Shown here one piece after another: positions 33,856 to 43,563 of a DNA stretch of 55,537 nucleotides. A model generated the notes under the pieces. The model saw only the letters and a list, made by a program, of their open reading frames with translations. It made no database searches and was not told where the DNA came from. This DNA is from Loktanella sp. (GTDB lineage: Bacteria; Pseudomonadota; Alphaproteobacteria; Rhodobacterales; Rhodobacteraceae). A program made the translations under genes and the position numbers. The DNA lies in assembly GCA_024635625.1 (NCBI GenBank), contig JAGXIQ010000001.1, positions 1 to 55,537 on the forward strand, given 5' to 3'. The stretch's first letter is position 1. The number at the start of each line of letters is the position of its first letter.

Positions 33856-35814
33856 ATGGCCTTTACGCTATCCCGCCGCTCTTTCCTCGCCTCCACCGCC
33901 GGGTTTATCGCGCTGCATCCCTTTTCGGCGCGGGCACAAGCCAACCAAGTCCACTTGCGACTGATGGAAACGACGGACCTGCACGTCCATGTCTTCCCTT
34001 ACGATTATTACTCTGACCAACCTGTCGATACCGTCGGCCTTGCCCGCACCGCGACCCTCATTGAAAACACCCGCGCCGAATCGACGAACTCGCTTTTGCT
34101 CGACAACGGCGACTTCCTGCAGGGTAATCCGATGGGCGACTACATCGCCTACGAACGGGGCATGAAAGAAGGCGACATGCACCCGGTTATTGCAGCGATG
34201 AATACGCTAGGTTTCGACGCTTCGACGTTGGGGAACCACGAATTCAACTACGGCCTAGACTTTTTGACCAAATCCTTGGCGGGCGCGAACTATCCGGTCG
34301 TCAGCGCCAATGTAGTGAAAACCATGGGCGCGTCACCTACGGAGGACGAGACTTTGATCCCGCCTTACATCATCATCGAACGCGAACTGATTGATGGCGC
34401 AGGGGAAAAGCATTCTATCAATATCGGCCTGATTGGTTTTGTGCCGCCGCAGATCATGAATTGGGACCGCCAACATCTGGAAGGTAAGGTCCAAACTCGC
34501 GATATCGTGGCGACCGCCCAAGCCTACGTTCCACAGATGAAAGAACAAGGCGCGCAGATTATCATTGCGTTGTCTCACTCCGGTATCGGTTCGGCAACTG
34601 CTCAGGACATGATGGAAAACGCCTCTGTCCCGCTCGCCGGGGTTGAAGGCATCGACGCTGTGATGACCGGTCACAGTCACCTTGTTTTTCCATCATCGTC
34701 CTACGATGGATTTGACGGCGTCGACGTTGCTGCTGGCACCCTGCTGGGCAAACCGGCCGTCATGGGCGGTTTCTGGGGCAGTCATATGGGACTGATCGAC
34801 CTGATGCTGGAACGCGAGGGTAGCGATTGGAAAATCGTTAGCCACACATCAGAGGCGCGTCCAATTTCGCAGCGCAATGAGGATCGCAGCATCACCGCCT
34901 TAGTCGAAAGCGACCAAAAGGTACTGGATGCCGCACAGACCGAACACGACGCGACCCTCGGCTATGTCCGCCGGGCCGTGGGCAAAACTGACGCGCCGCT
35001 TTACAGCTTCTTTGCGCTGGTAGCCGACGATCCCTCAGTACAAATCGTCTCGAATGCGCAACTTTGGTACATCAAGCAGATGATGGTCGGCACAGAAAAC
35101 GAAAACCTTCCGATCCTATCAGCTGCCGCCCCCTTCAAAGCCGGCGGCCGACAAGGTCCAGAGTATTTTACCGACGTCCCGACCGGCGACGTCGCAATCA
35201 AGAACGTCGCCGACCTCTACCTGTATCCCAACACAGTGCGCGCCGTGAAAATCACCGGCGCACAGGTCAAGGATTGGCTGGAGCGCTCTGCCGGTATGTT
35301 CAACCAGATCATGCCGGGCGCGCAGGACGCGCCCCTTTTGAACGCCGAATTTCCTAGCTACAATTTTGATGTCATTGACGGTGTCACCTACCAGATCGAC
35401 CTGAGCCAGCCGTCGAAATATGATCGAGAGGGCGCTATCGTAGCTGCGGACGCAAACCGCATCATAAACCTTAACTTCGATGGACAGCCTATTGATCCTA
35501 AATCAGAATTTATCGTCGCCACCAATAATTACCGCGCCGGTGGCGGTGGTACATTTCCCGGTGCAGACGGCAGCACGATCGTCTTCGAAGGTCCGGACAC
35601 CAACCGCGACGTCATTGTCCGATACATTGTAGATCAGGGAACGATCAGCCCGAATGCTGACTCAAATTGGTCGTTCAAGCCGATGCCCGGAACAACGGCA
35701 CTGTTTGAGACGGGCCCGAAAGCCGCGCAATACGCCGCCACAATTGAAAGCGTAGAGCTACAGCCGGCAGGCGAAACGCCGGAAGGCTTTGCACTATATC
35801 GCATGATTCTGTGA
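33856..35814 (+). CDS. cpdB: 2',3'-cyclic-nucleotide 2'-phosphodiesterase/3'-nucleotidase
   Basis: 652 residues. Periplasmic enzyme that opens 2',3'-cyclic nucleotides and removes 3'-phosphates, for nucleotide scavenging. The N-terminus has a twin-arginine type signal (SRRSFLASTAGFIAL). Metallophosphoesterase domain: METTDLHVHVFPYDYY, LLDNGDFLQGNPMGDY, STLGNHEFNYGLDF, ALSHSGIG and MTGHSHLVFP supply the metal ligands (D-x-H, G-N-H-E, G-H-x-H). The 5'-nucleotidase C-terminal domain follows from about residue 370, with NYRAGGGGTFPGADG. Monocistronic. Confidence 0.94.
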   Translation: MAFTLSRRSFLASTAGFIALHPFSARAQANQVHLRLMETTDLHVHVFPYDYYSDQPVDTVGLARTATLIENTRAESTNSLLLDNGDFLQGNPMGDYIAYERGMKEGDMHPVIAAMNTLGFDASTLGNHEFNYGLDFLTKSLAGANYPVVSANVVKTMGASPTEDETLIPPYIIIERELIDGAGEKHSINIGLIGFVPPQIMNWDRQHLEGKVQTRDIVATAQAYVPQMKEQGAQIIIALSHSGIGSATAQDMMENASVPLAGVEGIDAVMTGHSHLVFPSSSYDGFDGVDVAAGTLLGKPAVMGGFWGSHMGLIDLMLEREGSDWKIVSHTSEARPISQRNEDRSITALVESDQKVLDAAQTEHDATLGYVRRAVGKTDAPLYSFFALVADDPSVQIVSNAQLWYIKQMMVGTENENLPILSAAAPFKAGGRQGPEYFTDVPTGDVAIKNVADLYLYPNTVRAVKITGAQVKDWLERSAGMFNQIMPGAQDAPLLNAEFPSYNFDVIDGVTYQIDLSQPSKYDREGAIVAADANRIINLNFDGQPIDPKSEFIVATNNYRAGGGGTFPGADGSTIVFEGPDTNRDVIVRYIVDQGTISPNADSNWSFKPMPGTTALFETGPKAAQYAATIESVELQPAGETPEGFALYRMIL

Positions 35815-35815
35815 C

Positions 35816-35849
35816 AAAAAATGGGGCCGCCTATGCCTTAGGCGGCCCC
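35816..35849 (-). terminator. Intrinsic terminator of the secreted-protein gene (minus strand)
   Basis: GGGGCCGCCT (35849-35840 on minus) pairs with AGGCGGCCCC (35832-35823), followed by CATTTTTT (complement of 35822-35816). It begins one base after the cpdB stop on the other strand and may act weakly for cpdB too. Confidence 0.8.
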
Positions 35850-35878
35850 GCCTTGCGATAAGATACACTTGGCTGGTT

Positions 35879-36364
35879 TCAACCGCGAATTGTCGCAAGC
35901 GTAACGCGCGCACTGCAGGATTGGCCGTTATCCGTTCCCACCCACATCTGCATCAAGCCGTTGGTTGGACGCGACAACAAAAGCAACGGCCTGCCCAGCC
36001 CTTGCCCGTCATCGTCGAAATACCAATTGCCCTCTGCCGTGTGGACCAACAGTGACGTCGGGCAGCGGCTGGTCACCCGAATCTCTATTGCCAGCCCAAC
36101 CATACCACTTAAATCTGCGGTCACATTGGGCGCCGCGTTAAAGAATGCAGGCGGCGTAGTCGTCAAACCAAGGTAATCGCAGCCGTCCAGCGTATCGGTC
36201 CCGCCAGCAGTGAACCTACGCATATCGCCCATACGCAGCGAAGCGCCATTGGTGCGCAGCTGATCAGTGGCGTTCAGGTCAGGATTCGGGCAAGCAAAAG
36301 CGGGTCCCCCGATCAATCCAGCCCACAGTACACTTGCGGCAATAAATTTAAGCCAGTTGGTCAA
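35879..36364 (-). CDS. Secreted protein, unknown
   Basis: 161 residues with a signal peptide (MTNWLKFIAASVLWAGLIGG, cleavage probably after AFA, giving a mature N-terminal Cys-Pro). Four further Cys are likely to form disulfides. The mature part is beta-rich: LIVHTAEGNWYFDDDGQG-like segment SLLVHTAEGNWYFDDDGQG and LMQMWVGTDNGQSCSARVTLATI, similar in feel to proteins that carry pre-peptidase-type beta domains. I do not recognise a named family. Has its own terminator; convergent with cpdB. Confidence 0.65.
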   Translation of the reverse strand: MTNWLKFIAASVLWAGLIGGPAFACPNPDLNATDQLRTNGASLRMGDMRRFTAGGTDTLDGCDYLGLTTTPPAFFNAAPNVTADLSGMVGLAIEIRVTSRCPTSLLVHTAEGNWYFDDDGQGLGRPLLLLSRPTNGLMQMWVGTDNGQSCSARVTLATIRG

Positions 36365-36445
36365 TGCAGGTCTCCAGTCATGGGGGCATGATCAGGCGTA
36401 TGTCGTGGTTCGCCAGTTGTATCTAGAGGTTAACATATGGGTGCT

Positions 36446-36478
36446 AAAAAGAAAAATGGCACCCCGCAGGGTGCCATT
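36446..36478 (-). terminator. Intrinsic terminator of tig (minus strand)
   Basis: AATGGCACCC (36478-36469 on minus) pairs with GGGTGCCATT (36464-36455), followed by TTTCTTTTTA. Strong. Confidence 0.88.
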
Positions 36479-36507
36479 CATTCTCTCAAACCTTAGAACA
36501 GTTTGGG

Positions 36508-37842
36508 TCAGTCTTCGCTTTCCAGCGCCTCAACGGCGGCCTGCAAGTCTTCCTTGCTGACCACTTTCTCAGTCACGGTTGCCTTGTCAAAGATGTGGTC
36601 GACGACCTTGTCTTCGAACATCGGTGCCTGCAATTGCTGACGGAACTGTGCATTCTGTTGCACAAATTCAAAGAACTGGCGCTCCTGACCGGGATACTGA
36701 CGCGCTTGGTTCATGATTGCCTGCGTCATTTCCTGATCTGACACCTTCACTTCGGCCTTCTGACCGATGTCGGCCAAAAGCAGACCCAGCTTTACCCGGC
36801 GCTTCGCAAGCGACATGTGCTCGTCGGTCGGGCTAACTTCCGGGTGATCATGCCCCTGAACGTCAGGGTTTTCCTCGTGCCACAGCTGGTGCGCGATCTG
36901 GTTGGCTTCCGCGTCGACAAGCGACTGCGGCAGTTCGAATTCGACGAGTGTGTCCAGCTCATCCAGCAGCTTGCGCTTAGCAATTGCGCGGGACGCACCG
37001 TTGTACTCGGCTTCAAGACGTTCACGGATTTGACCCTTCAGGCCTTCCAGATCTTCAGCGCCGAACTTCTTTGCCAGTTCGTCGTCGATCGCAGGCGACT
37101 TTGAACCACGTACTTCTTTGACGGTCACGTCAAAGACAGCTTCTTTTCCGGCCAAATGCGCGGCCTGATATTCTGCAGGAAAGCTAACGGTGACGGCTTT
37201 TTCTTCGCCGGCCTTCGTTTTCAACAACTGATCCTCGAAACCGGGGATGAAGCTATTGGATCCAAGCACCAGCGGATAATCTTCGCCAGCGCCGCCTTCA
37301 AAGGCTTCGCCGTCGATTTTGCCGACGAAATCGATGAGGACCTGATCGCCATCCTTGGCTGCACCCTTCTTCTCTTCGAAGGTCACGGCCTGCGGACTTT
37401 CGGACAGGTTCTTGAGCGCTTCATCAACGGCTGTCTCATCAGCTTTGACGACCATACGCTCCAACTTGACCTTGCTCAGATCAGTGTCCTGCACGTCGGG
37501 CAGCTTTTCGTAAGACACCTCGACGACGACATCGTCGCCTTCTTTCCAGTCAGCATTCGCCATTTTCATCTCAGGCTGTCCGGTAGGACGGTCACCAGAG
37601 GTTTCCATGTGATCGTTGACGGCACCATCGATGGCTTCTTGCATCGCTTCGCCCATCAGGCGCGGGCCGAACTGCTTGCGCATCATGGCCATAGGCACTT
37701 TGCCCTTGCGGAAACCCTTCATCTCGACTTCGGGCTGCGCTTCTTTCAGCTTGCCGACAACTTTGTCGTCAAGTTCCGCCGCCGTCACGATGATAGTGTA
37801 TCCGCGCTTGAGGCCTTCGTTCAGGGTCTCAGTGACCTGCAT
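36508..37842 (-). CDS. tig: Trigger factor
   Basis: 444 residues. Ribosome-bound chaperone and prolyl isomerase for nascent chains. The ribosome-binding signature [16 protein letters not shown] is at about residues 44-59. The FKBP-like PPIase domain covers about 155-245 ([46 protein letters not shown]) and the C-terminal chaperone arm follows. Length is standard. Its gene lies 28 nt from the tRNA-Leu gene on the same strand; both are leftward. Confidence 0.96.
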   Translation of the reverse strand: MQVTETLNEGLKRGYTIIVTAAELDDKVVGKLKEAQPEVEMKGFRKGKVPMAMMRKQFGPRLMGEAMQEAIDGAVNDHMETSGDRPTGQPEMKMANADWKEGDDVVVEVSYEKLPDVQDTDLSKVKLERMVVKADETAVDEALKNLSESPQAVTFEEKKGAAKDGDQVLIDFVGKIDGEAFEGGAGEDYPLVLGSNSFIPGFEDQLLKTKAGEEKAVTVSFPAEYQAAHLAGKEAVFDVTVKEVRGSKSPAIDDELAKKFGAEDLEGLKGQIRERLEAEYNGASRAIAKRKLLDELDTLVEFELPQSLVDAEANQIAHQLWHEENPDVQGHDHPEVSPTDEHMSLAKRRVKLGLLLADIGQKAEVKVSDQEMTQAIMNQARQYPGQERQFFEFVQQNAQFRQQLQAPMFEDKVVDHIFDKATVTEKVVSKEDLQAAVEALESED

Positions 37843-37869
37843 GGGCTTTCCTTCTTTCTACTCAATCTT

Positions 37870-37953
37870 TGGTGCGGGTGAGAGGACTCGAACCTCCACG
37901 CCTTGCGGCGCCAGAACCTAAATCTGGTGCGTCTACCATTCCGCCACACCCGC
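37870..37953 (-). tRNA. tRNA-Leu (anticodon UAG)
   Basis: On the minus strand: acceptor GCGGGTG (37953-37947) pairs with CACCCGC (37880-37874), then discriminator A and an encoded CCA (37872-37870). The anticodon arm is CCAGA-TTTAGGT-TCTGG with anticodon TAG; a class II variable arm (GCGCCGCAAGGCGT region) and the T arm GGTTCGAGTCC follow. The length, 84 nt, fits tRNA-Leu. Confidence 0.96.
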
Positions 37954-38043
37954 ACATTAAACGGGGGCGGATCGGAACCACCCCCAGCTTTGCGCGGTGT
38001 CTATCAAAGGTCACACAGGGATGCGAGTGGAAATCGCATTCCT

Positions 38044-38063
38044 AAAAAAGGCGGGTCTCCGCC
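38044..38063 (-). terminator. Terminator-like hairpin oriented leftward upstream of the Hint gene
   Basis: GGCGG (38063-38059 on minus) with CCGCC (38054-38050), loop of 4, then TTTTTT (complement of 38049-38044). No leftward gene is recognised to its right, so its purpose is unclear. Confidence 0.45.
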
Positions 38064-38126
38064 CTTATTTCGCCTTAGTCCTAAACGAACTATTGAGGCA
38101 GACATCAGCAAGAGCGGGAACACGCC

Positions 38127-38594
38127 ATGCACACCGGGACCAAGACACGCGACACTGCCGCCAACTCAGAAAACCCATTGATTTCCGGCGTTTGCGCCGG
38201 CACCACGATCATGACGCTTCAAGGTGAAATGCCCGTCGAACTACTGACGGCTGGTATGCGTATCATTACGCGTGACAGTGGCATGGCGGTTTTACGCTCT
38301 GTTAAAATGCAGACTGCGCGTGTCGCGCCGATCCGCATTAAGGCAGGCTCGCTTGGTCACACGCGTCCTGACCGGGACATGATGGTCGCCCCCGGCACAC
38401 AGATTCACATCCGCGATTGGCGCGCAGAAGCGCTTTTTGGCGCACCTACAGCCATGATTGCCGCCAGCCGCCTTGTTGATGGCGAATTCCTCGCCATTCA
38501 AGACAGCCGCAACATGACAGTCTACACACTGACCTTCGACCGTCAGCAAATTCTTTACGCCGACGGAATCGAAATGGCCTCCGCCGCCGTCTAA
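38127..38594 (+). CDS. Hint (Hedgehog/intein) domain protein
   Basis: 155 residues. The core starts at ISGVCAGTTIMTLQGEMPVELLTAGMRIITRDSGMAVLRSV, the opening of the Hint-domain family common in Rhodobacterales, where Cys takes the place of the intein first residue. It continues RPDRDMMVAPGTQIHIRDWRAEALFG and ends after VYTLTFDRQQILYADGIEMASAAV. Most relatives carry the domain at the end of long secreted or calcium-binding proteins; here it stands nearly alone, with only 20 residues before it and no visible secretion signal. Whether it self-cleaves is unknown. ATG 38127 has a weak ribosome-binding site. Confidence 0.8.
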   Translation: MHTGTKTRDTAANSENPLISGVCAGTTIMTLQGEMPVELLTAGMRIITRDSGMAVLRSVKMQTARVAPIRIKAGSLGHTRPDRDMMVAPGTQIHIRDWRAEALFGAPTAMIAASRLVDGEFLAIQDSRNMTVYTLTFDRQQILYADGIEMASAAV

Positions 38595-38617
38595 GCCTTT
38601 AGCGATATTATGAACTT

Positions 38618-38653
38618 AGGCCGCACCCTCATCAGAGGCTGCGGCCTTTCTTT
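38618..38653 (+). terminator. Intrinsic terminator of the Hint gene
   Basis: AGGCCGCA (38618-38625) pairs with TGCGGCCT (38640-38647), loop of 14 nt, then TTCTTT. It touches the end of the convergent nnrDE gene. Confidence 0.8.
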
Positions 38654-40298
38654 ATACCCCAAGGTCCCTCAGCACCTGCGGTAAAACGTCCGGCAAATCC
38701 TCTGCGATCAGGCCCGGCCCAAAGCTGCGCGCACAAGTGGCATGTAGCCACGCCGCGATTTCTGCTGCTGCCAATGGCTCGGCTCCGCGCGCCAACATTC
38801 CGGCAATGAAACCTGAAAGCACGTCACCTGCCCCAGCCGTTGCCAACCATGGAACCGCATCGTCATAAACAAATGCACTGATTCCGCACTGACCAGAAGC
38901 GTCAGCGATCACAGTCGCAGCGCCTTTAAATAAAAGGACACATCCCGCCTGTTTTGCCGCGTCCCGCACCGCATCGGCCTTAGAATACGCTGGTCCGGTC
39001 AAGGCCGGTGCATCCAGCCGTGCTGCAATAGCGGGGAAAAGCCGCGCGAATTCACCCGCATGCGGTGTAAGCACACAACCGTCATGCAGCTTTGCGAACA
39101 ACGCCGCGTCCTGCGACAGAATCGTCAGCGCATCGGCGTCCAGCACAATCCTGCGCCCCGGTTTTCGGGCCTCCAGCGCGGCGGCAACCAGCGCCGCTTC
39201 GCGCGGTGCAGTGCCCAGCCCCGGACCAAGGCACAGCGTATTGATTCGCGAATCCTCCAACGCTGCAGTCAGATCGCTTGCGCTGCCGATTCGCCGCAAC
39301 ATGACGGCATTCAACTGCGCCGCATTTTCTATCAAAGCAGAGGGCGGACAGCCAACAGTCACGGCGCCGGCGCCCATGCGTAACGCACCACGCGCTGCCA
39401 TACGCGCCGCACCGCCCCGGCCAACACCGCCTGACAGGACAAGGACATGCCCATAGTCATATTTGTGGTCGCGCGTCTTTCGCAGATCATCCACATCGAA
39501 CGGAAAATCGGGTCGCACGTCAGCAAACGTACGTTCAGGCCCGATTAAACAGGTCGCAACCGTCCGCGACTCTCGCCAAGGCTGCAACCCGATGTCCGCA
39601 ATAACAAGGCGACCGCAGTTTGCAGGTCCATCACCTAGGACATGCCCGCATTTAGGGCTGTCGAACGTCACCGTTAGATGCGCCTGAACACACGGCGGTA
39701 TTCCCGCGTCCACCGTTTTAGTCAGCACGCGGCCACTATCGGCGCAAAGACCGCTAGGGATATCCACGCTTACCATGCGATCACGATACTGCGCACTGTC
39801 TGCCCTAGCGAAGTGATGCAGCACATCGGCCAGGGGTCCGGAAACCGGGCGTGACAGACCGGTACCGAACAGCGCATCGACGTAAATCGTAGCCAGCGGG
39901 CCATCTTGAAAGAATCGCTCTTCCAGTGCCAAAACCGTGCCCACGGCGCACCACAGGTCGTGATTGTGCCGCGCATCATGTGGCAACTTCGGCGGATCGC
40001 CGGACAAAAGGACCTCGACAGTCCAACCAACCTTTTTCAACAGTCGGGCGACGACGAAACCATCTCCACCGTTATTGCCCGGACCACATAAAATCACAGC
40101 GCGATGCGATCCTTGATCGTGCGTCAAATAGCCTGCGGCTCGCCCCCGTGACGGCCCCAACTCTGGCCACTCAGCGACAATGGCATCCACAACGGCCTGC
40201 CCGGCCCGTTCCATCAGCAGCAGCCCCGTCACCGCGCCCGACGAAATGGCGTCCTGCTCAATGGCGCGCATTTGGGCGGCGGTCAAAAGTTCGGTCAT
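38652..40298 (-). CDS. nnr: Bifunctional NAD(P)HX epimerase/dehydratase
   Basis: 548 residues. Repairs hydrated NADH and NADPH: the N-terminal YjeF_N domain (1 to about 220) epimerises NAD(P)HX and the C-terminal domain (about 260-548) dehydrates it using ADP or ATP. Marks: VILCGPGNNGGDGFVVARLLKK and VDALFGTGLSRPVSGP in the first; KYDYGHVLVLSGGVGRGGAARMAARGALRMGAGAVTVG, LGPGLG, VLDADALTIL, LTPHAGEFARLF and WLATAGAGDVLSGFIAGMLARG in the second. The frame stays open upstream past 40298, but that is opposite glnB and has no homology; ATG 40298 is the natural start. Confidence 0.94.
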   Translation of the reverse strand: MTELLTAAQMRAIEQDAISSGAVTGLLLMERAGQAVVDAIVAEWPELGPSRGRAAGYLTHDQGSHRAVILCGPGNNGGDGFVVARLLKKVGWTVEVLLSGDPPKLPHDARHNHDLWCAVGTVLALEERFFQDGPLATIYVDALFGTGLSRPVSGPLADVLHHFARADSAQYRDRMVSVDIPSGLCADSGRVLTKTVDAGIPPCVQAHLTVTFDSPKCGHVLGDGPANCGRLVIADIGLQPWRESRTVATCLIGPERTFADVRPDFPFDVDDLRKTRDHKYDYGHVLVLSGGVGRGGAARMAARGALRMGAGAVTVGCPPSALIENAAQLNAVMLRRIGSASDLTAALEDSRINTLCLGPGLGTAPREAALVAAALEARKPGRRIVLDADALTILSQDAALFAKLHDGCVLTPHAGEFARLFPAIAARLDAPALTGPAYSKADAVRDAAKQAGCVLLFKGAATVIADASGQCGISAFVYDDAVPWLATAGAGDVLSGFIAGMLARGAEPLAAAEIAAWLHATCARSFGPGLIAEDLPDVLPQVLRDLGV

Positions 40299-40331
40299 GA
40301 TTTCAGCGCCTCGTGTTTCCAAATCGCCTAA

Positions 40332-40811
<480 letters not shown>

Positions 40812-40847
40812 ATACCATAAGATCAAGACCGAAAAGGACCTCGGACC

Positions 40848-42266
40848 ATGAGCACCAAAGATTTCCTCAAACTGATCAAGGACGAAGAGGCCGACTACGT
40901 CGACATTCGCTTCACTGATCCCAAAGGCAAACTGCAGCACGTCACCATCGTGTCCGATCTGGTCGACGAAGACTTTCTAGAAGAAGGCTTCATGTTTGAC
41001 GGATCGTCCATTGCCGGCTGGAAGTCGATTGACCAGTCCGACATGAAACTGATGCCTGACACCACCAGCGCCTACGTTGACCCGTTTTATGCAGAAAAGA
41101 CGATCTGCATTCACTGCACCGTGGTCGAACCAGACACGATGGAACCTTACGACCGCGACCCGCGCGGCACCGCCGAAAAAGCCGAAGCTTACCTAAAGTC
41201 TTCTGGCATCGGCGACACGTTCTATTGTGGCCCCGAGGCCGAATTCTTCATCTTTGACGACGTTCGTTACTCTGTCTCGATGAACAAAGTATCCTTCCAG
41301 GTCGACGCAATCGACGGCGCATGGAATACCGACACCGATTATCGTTCGGTCGACGGCGTGGGTAACACTGGCCACCGTCCGGGCGTCAAGGGCGGCTACT
41401 TTCCGGTCAACCCGATCGACGACGCTCAGGACATGCGCGGCGAAATGCTGTCCACCATGAAGCGCATGGGCATGAAGGTCGATAAGCACCACCACGAAGT
41501 CGCGTCCTGCCAGCACGAATTGGGCCTGATTTTCGGCACGCTGACCAAGCAGGCCGACGAGATCCAGAAATACAAGTACGTCATCCACAACGTTGCCCAA
41601 GCTTACGGCAAATCGGCGACCTTTATGCCGAAGCCCATGTCTGGCGACAATGGAACCGGCATGCACGTGAACATGTCGATCTGGAAAGACGGCAAGCCGC
41701 TGTTCGCCGGCGACAAGTACGCCGATCTGTCTCAGGAAGCGCTCTACTTCATCGGCGGCATACTGAAGCACGCCAAATCGCTGAATGCGATCACGAACCC
41801 GACCACGAACAGCTATAAGCGCCTGATCCCCGGCTTCGAGGCCCCCGTTCTTCGCGCGTATTCCGCTCGCAACCGCTCGGGCTGTGTGCGTATTCCTTGG
41901 TCCGAATCCCCCAAGGCAAAGCGCGTAGAGGCTCGTTTCCCCGATCCGGCAGCCAACCCCTATCTGGCTTTCGCAGCCTTGCTGATGGCTGGCCTTGACG
42001 GCATCAAGAACAAGATCGATCCAGGCCCCGCATCAGACAAAGATCTGTACGATCTGCCGCCGGAAGAACTGGCCGCGATCCCGACCGTTTGCGGTTCTTT
42101 GCGTGAAGCGCTGGAAGAGCTGGAAAAGGATCACGAGTACCTGCTGCATGGCGATGTTTTCACAAAGTCGCAGCTGGAAGGCTACATGGCGCTGAAGTGG
42201 GAAGAGGTTTATGCCTACGAGCACACGCCGCACCCGATCGAGTACAAGATGTACTACAGCTGCTAA
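40848..42266 (+). CDS. glnA: Glutamine synthetase, type I
   Basis: 472 residues. Makes glutamine from glutamate, ammonia and ATP; dodecameric, cytoplasmic. Motifs: [18 protein letters not shown] (beta-grasp), [15 protein letters not shown] (metal ligands), [62 protein letters not shown] (substrate loop), and the adenylylation Tyr in [10 protein letters not shown], so activity is likely controlled by GlnE and the P-II protein from the upstream gene. AAAGGA precedes ATG 40848. Confidence 0.97.
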   Translation: MSTKDFLKLIKDEEADYVDIRFTDPKGKLQHVTIVSDLVDEDFLEEGFMFDGSSIAGWKSIDQSDMKLMPDTTSAYVDPFYAEKTICIHCTVVEPDTMEPYDRDPRGTAEKAEAYLKSSGIGDTFYCGPEAEFFIFDDVRYSVSMNKVSFQVDAIDGAWNTDTDYRSVDGVGNTGHRPGVKGGYFPVNPIDDAQDMRGEMLSTMKRMGMKVDKHHHEVASCQHELGLIFGTLTKQADEIQKYKYVIHNVAQAYGKSATFMPKPMSGDNGTGMHVNMSIWKDGKPLFAGDKYADLSQEALYFIGGILKHAKSLNAITNPTTNSYKRLIPGFEAPVLRAYSARNRSGCVRIPWSESPKAKRVEARFPDPAANPYLAFAALLMAGLDGIKNKIDPGPASDKDLYDLPPEELAAIPTVCGSLREALEELEKDHEYLLHGDVFTKSQLEGYMALKWEEVYAYEHTPHPIEYKMYYSC

Positions 42267-42287
42267 TTGCTGCTGAGATGATAAACA

Positions 42288-42319
42288 AAGAAGGGCGTCC
42301 CATCGGGGCGCCCTTCTTG
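42288..42319 (+). terminator. Intrinsic terminator of glnBA
   Basis: AAGAAGGGCG..CC and GG..GCGCCCTTCTT form a long stem around a CATC loop, starting 22 nt after the glnA stop. The T run is within the stem end (CTTCTTGC), so it is a moderate terminator. Confidence 0.7.
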
Positions 42320-42420
42320 CATGCGTTATGCGTCTCGCGCTTTGGATCTCTGCGAATCGCTTACTGAACATCGTGTTGCGCGGTATGACGGCGCATCTCA
42401 ATCAACGAAGGTTTTCGATC

Positions 42421-43026
42421 ATGATGTTACGCGTCCTGTGTGCAGGGTCGCTTCTGGTCCTCGCGGCCTGCAGCAGCAGTGGGGTGCGCGTCGATGACTT
42501 GACCGGCTCAGGCTTTGCGCCTGTAAATGCAGAGGGTCTGATCGACGTATCGCCCGTCGCAGGGTCCGTTTCGGGAACAAGCCCAGCCGCATCTAATGGT
42601 GATTCGGGCTATGCCTTCGCCGTCGACACGAAGGGGAATCGCGTGTCCGCATTGGCTGCGTTGGTCAATCCGCAAGGAATTGCTGGCCGCCCCACAACCG
42701 GCACCGGCAGCTATAAGGCCAATTTCAAAATTGCTGAAATCCGCAATATAAAAACGTCCCGCGACGTGGCTGAAATCACAGGCTCGCTGCCAATCCGCGT
42801 CGACTTCGGCAATGGCAAGGTGGCTGGCAATGGCGATGGCTTGACGGTCGCGGGTCAGATGGCGGCCAAGGGCACTGGCTATGTGGGCGCCACGACGTGG
42901 CGGGGCGTGCAAGGTGACCTAAAGGGACGCGTCAACAGCGACCGAATTATCGGTGCATTTTCTGGCAGCAGTCCAACATCGGTCTACGCCGGCGGCATCA
43001 TAGGTAGCGGCCGTATCACACCCTGA
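42421..43026 (+). CDS. Lipoprotein with transferrin-binding-protein-like beta-barrel domain
   Basis: 201 residues from ATG 42421. Lipoprotein signal MMLRVLCAGSLLVLAAC with lipobox L-A-A-C at residue 17. The mature part has a long Ser/Gly/Ala-rich N-terminal stretch, then a repeat-rich beta region: GTGSYKANFKIAEIRN, GSLPIRVDFGNGKVAGNGDGLTVAG, and the closing GAFSGSSPTSVYAGGIIGSG, the pattern of small TbpB-like 'slam-dependent' lipoprotein domains. Binding partner unknown. A possible earlier start (42328) lies inside the glnA terminator region and adds non-signal sequence. Confidence 0.7.
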   Translation: MMLRVLCAGSLLVLAACSSSGVRVDDLTGSGFAPVNAEGLIDVSPVAGSVSGTSPAASNGDSGYAFAVDTKGNRVSALAALVNPQGIAGRPTTGTGSYKANFKIAEIRNIKTSRDVAEITGSLPIRVDFGNGKVAGNGDGLTVAGQMAAKGTGYVGATTWRGVQGDLKGRVNSDRIIGAFSGSSPTSVYAGGIIGSGRITP

Positions 43027-43053
43027 CACCACCTTACCGACTGAGGTCAAAGA

Positions 43054-43503
43054 TCACGGTCGGTCATAAACCGAGCGCATCCGGTAATCCTTGCGCGGGC
43101 CTGTCACCGTCCATATCGCCTGCCAGCGCGGCCATCCGGTAAAATCATGCACCACACGATATACATCCGGATCGCACAGATGGACGGCCTCTGCGTCACG
43201 TCCTTTGGGTCGAAACACAATAAATTCACGCCCGTCGCTAAAGGTCACAGCAATACGATCAGTCCGAAAATCCCAAAAATACTCTCGTTCCGCCGCCATC
43301 GCAGGGGCATCGCCCAACCGCAGCATCCCCCTTTCAGCGTAATGGGCGCCATTGTCGCCTTGCGGTGTGAACTGTGCGGTACCTTCGAAAACACCGGTCT
43401 GCCCCGAGAGGCGGTCGTCGATCCGGCGCGACAAGGACCACGCGCCCAGAAAATCCGGGCGGTTCAACAGGGTTTCCGTCACGGCAGCCTCCGCGCTTTT
43501 CAT
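43054..43503 (-). CDS. DUF6314 family protein
   Basis: 149 residues from ATG 43503. Begins MKSAEAAVTETLLNRPDFLG and AWSLSRRIDDRLSGQTGVFEG, then beta-rich sequence with YAERGMLRLGDAPAMAAEREYFWDF and ends with CDPDVYRVVHDFTGWPRWQAIWTVTGPRKDYRM. This calycin/lipocalin-like family (DUF6314) has no known function. The frame is open far upstream on the minus strand (to 43842), but that part opposes purB and is not homologous. Divergent from purB with 60 nt between starts. Confidence 0.8.
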   Translation of the reverse strand: MKSAEAAVTETLLNRPDFLGAWSLSRRIDDRLSGQTGVFEGTAQFTPQGDNGAHYAERGMLRLGDAPAMAAEREYFWDFRTDRIAVTFSDGREFIVFRPKGRDAEAVHLCDPDVYRVVHDFTGWPRWQAIWTVTGPRKDYRMRSVYDRP

Positions 43504-43563
43504 TCCGACGCCTGCCCAGTATGACGCCCATGACGCTGCTGCCAATCCCGAAAGGTCCTGCCC

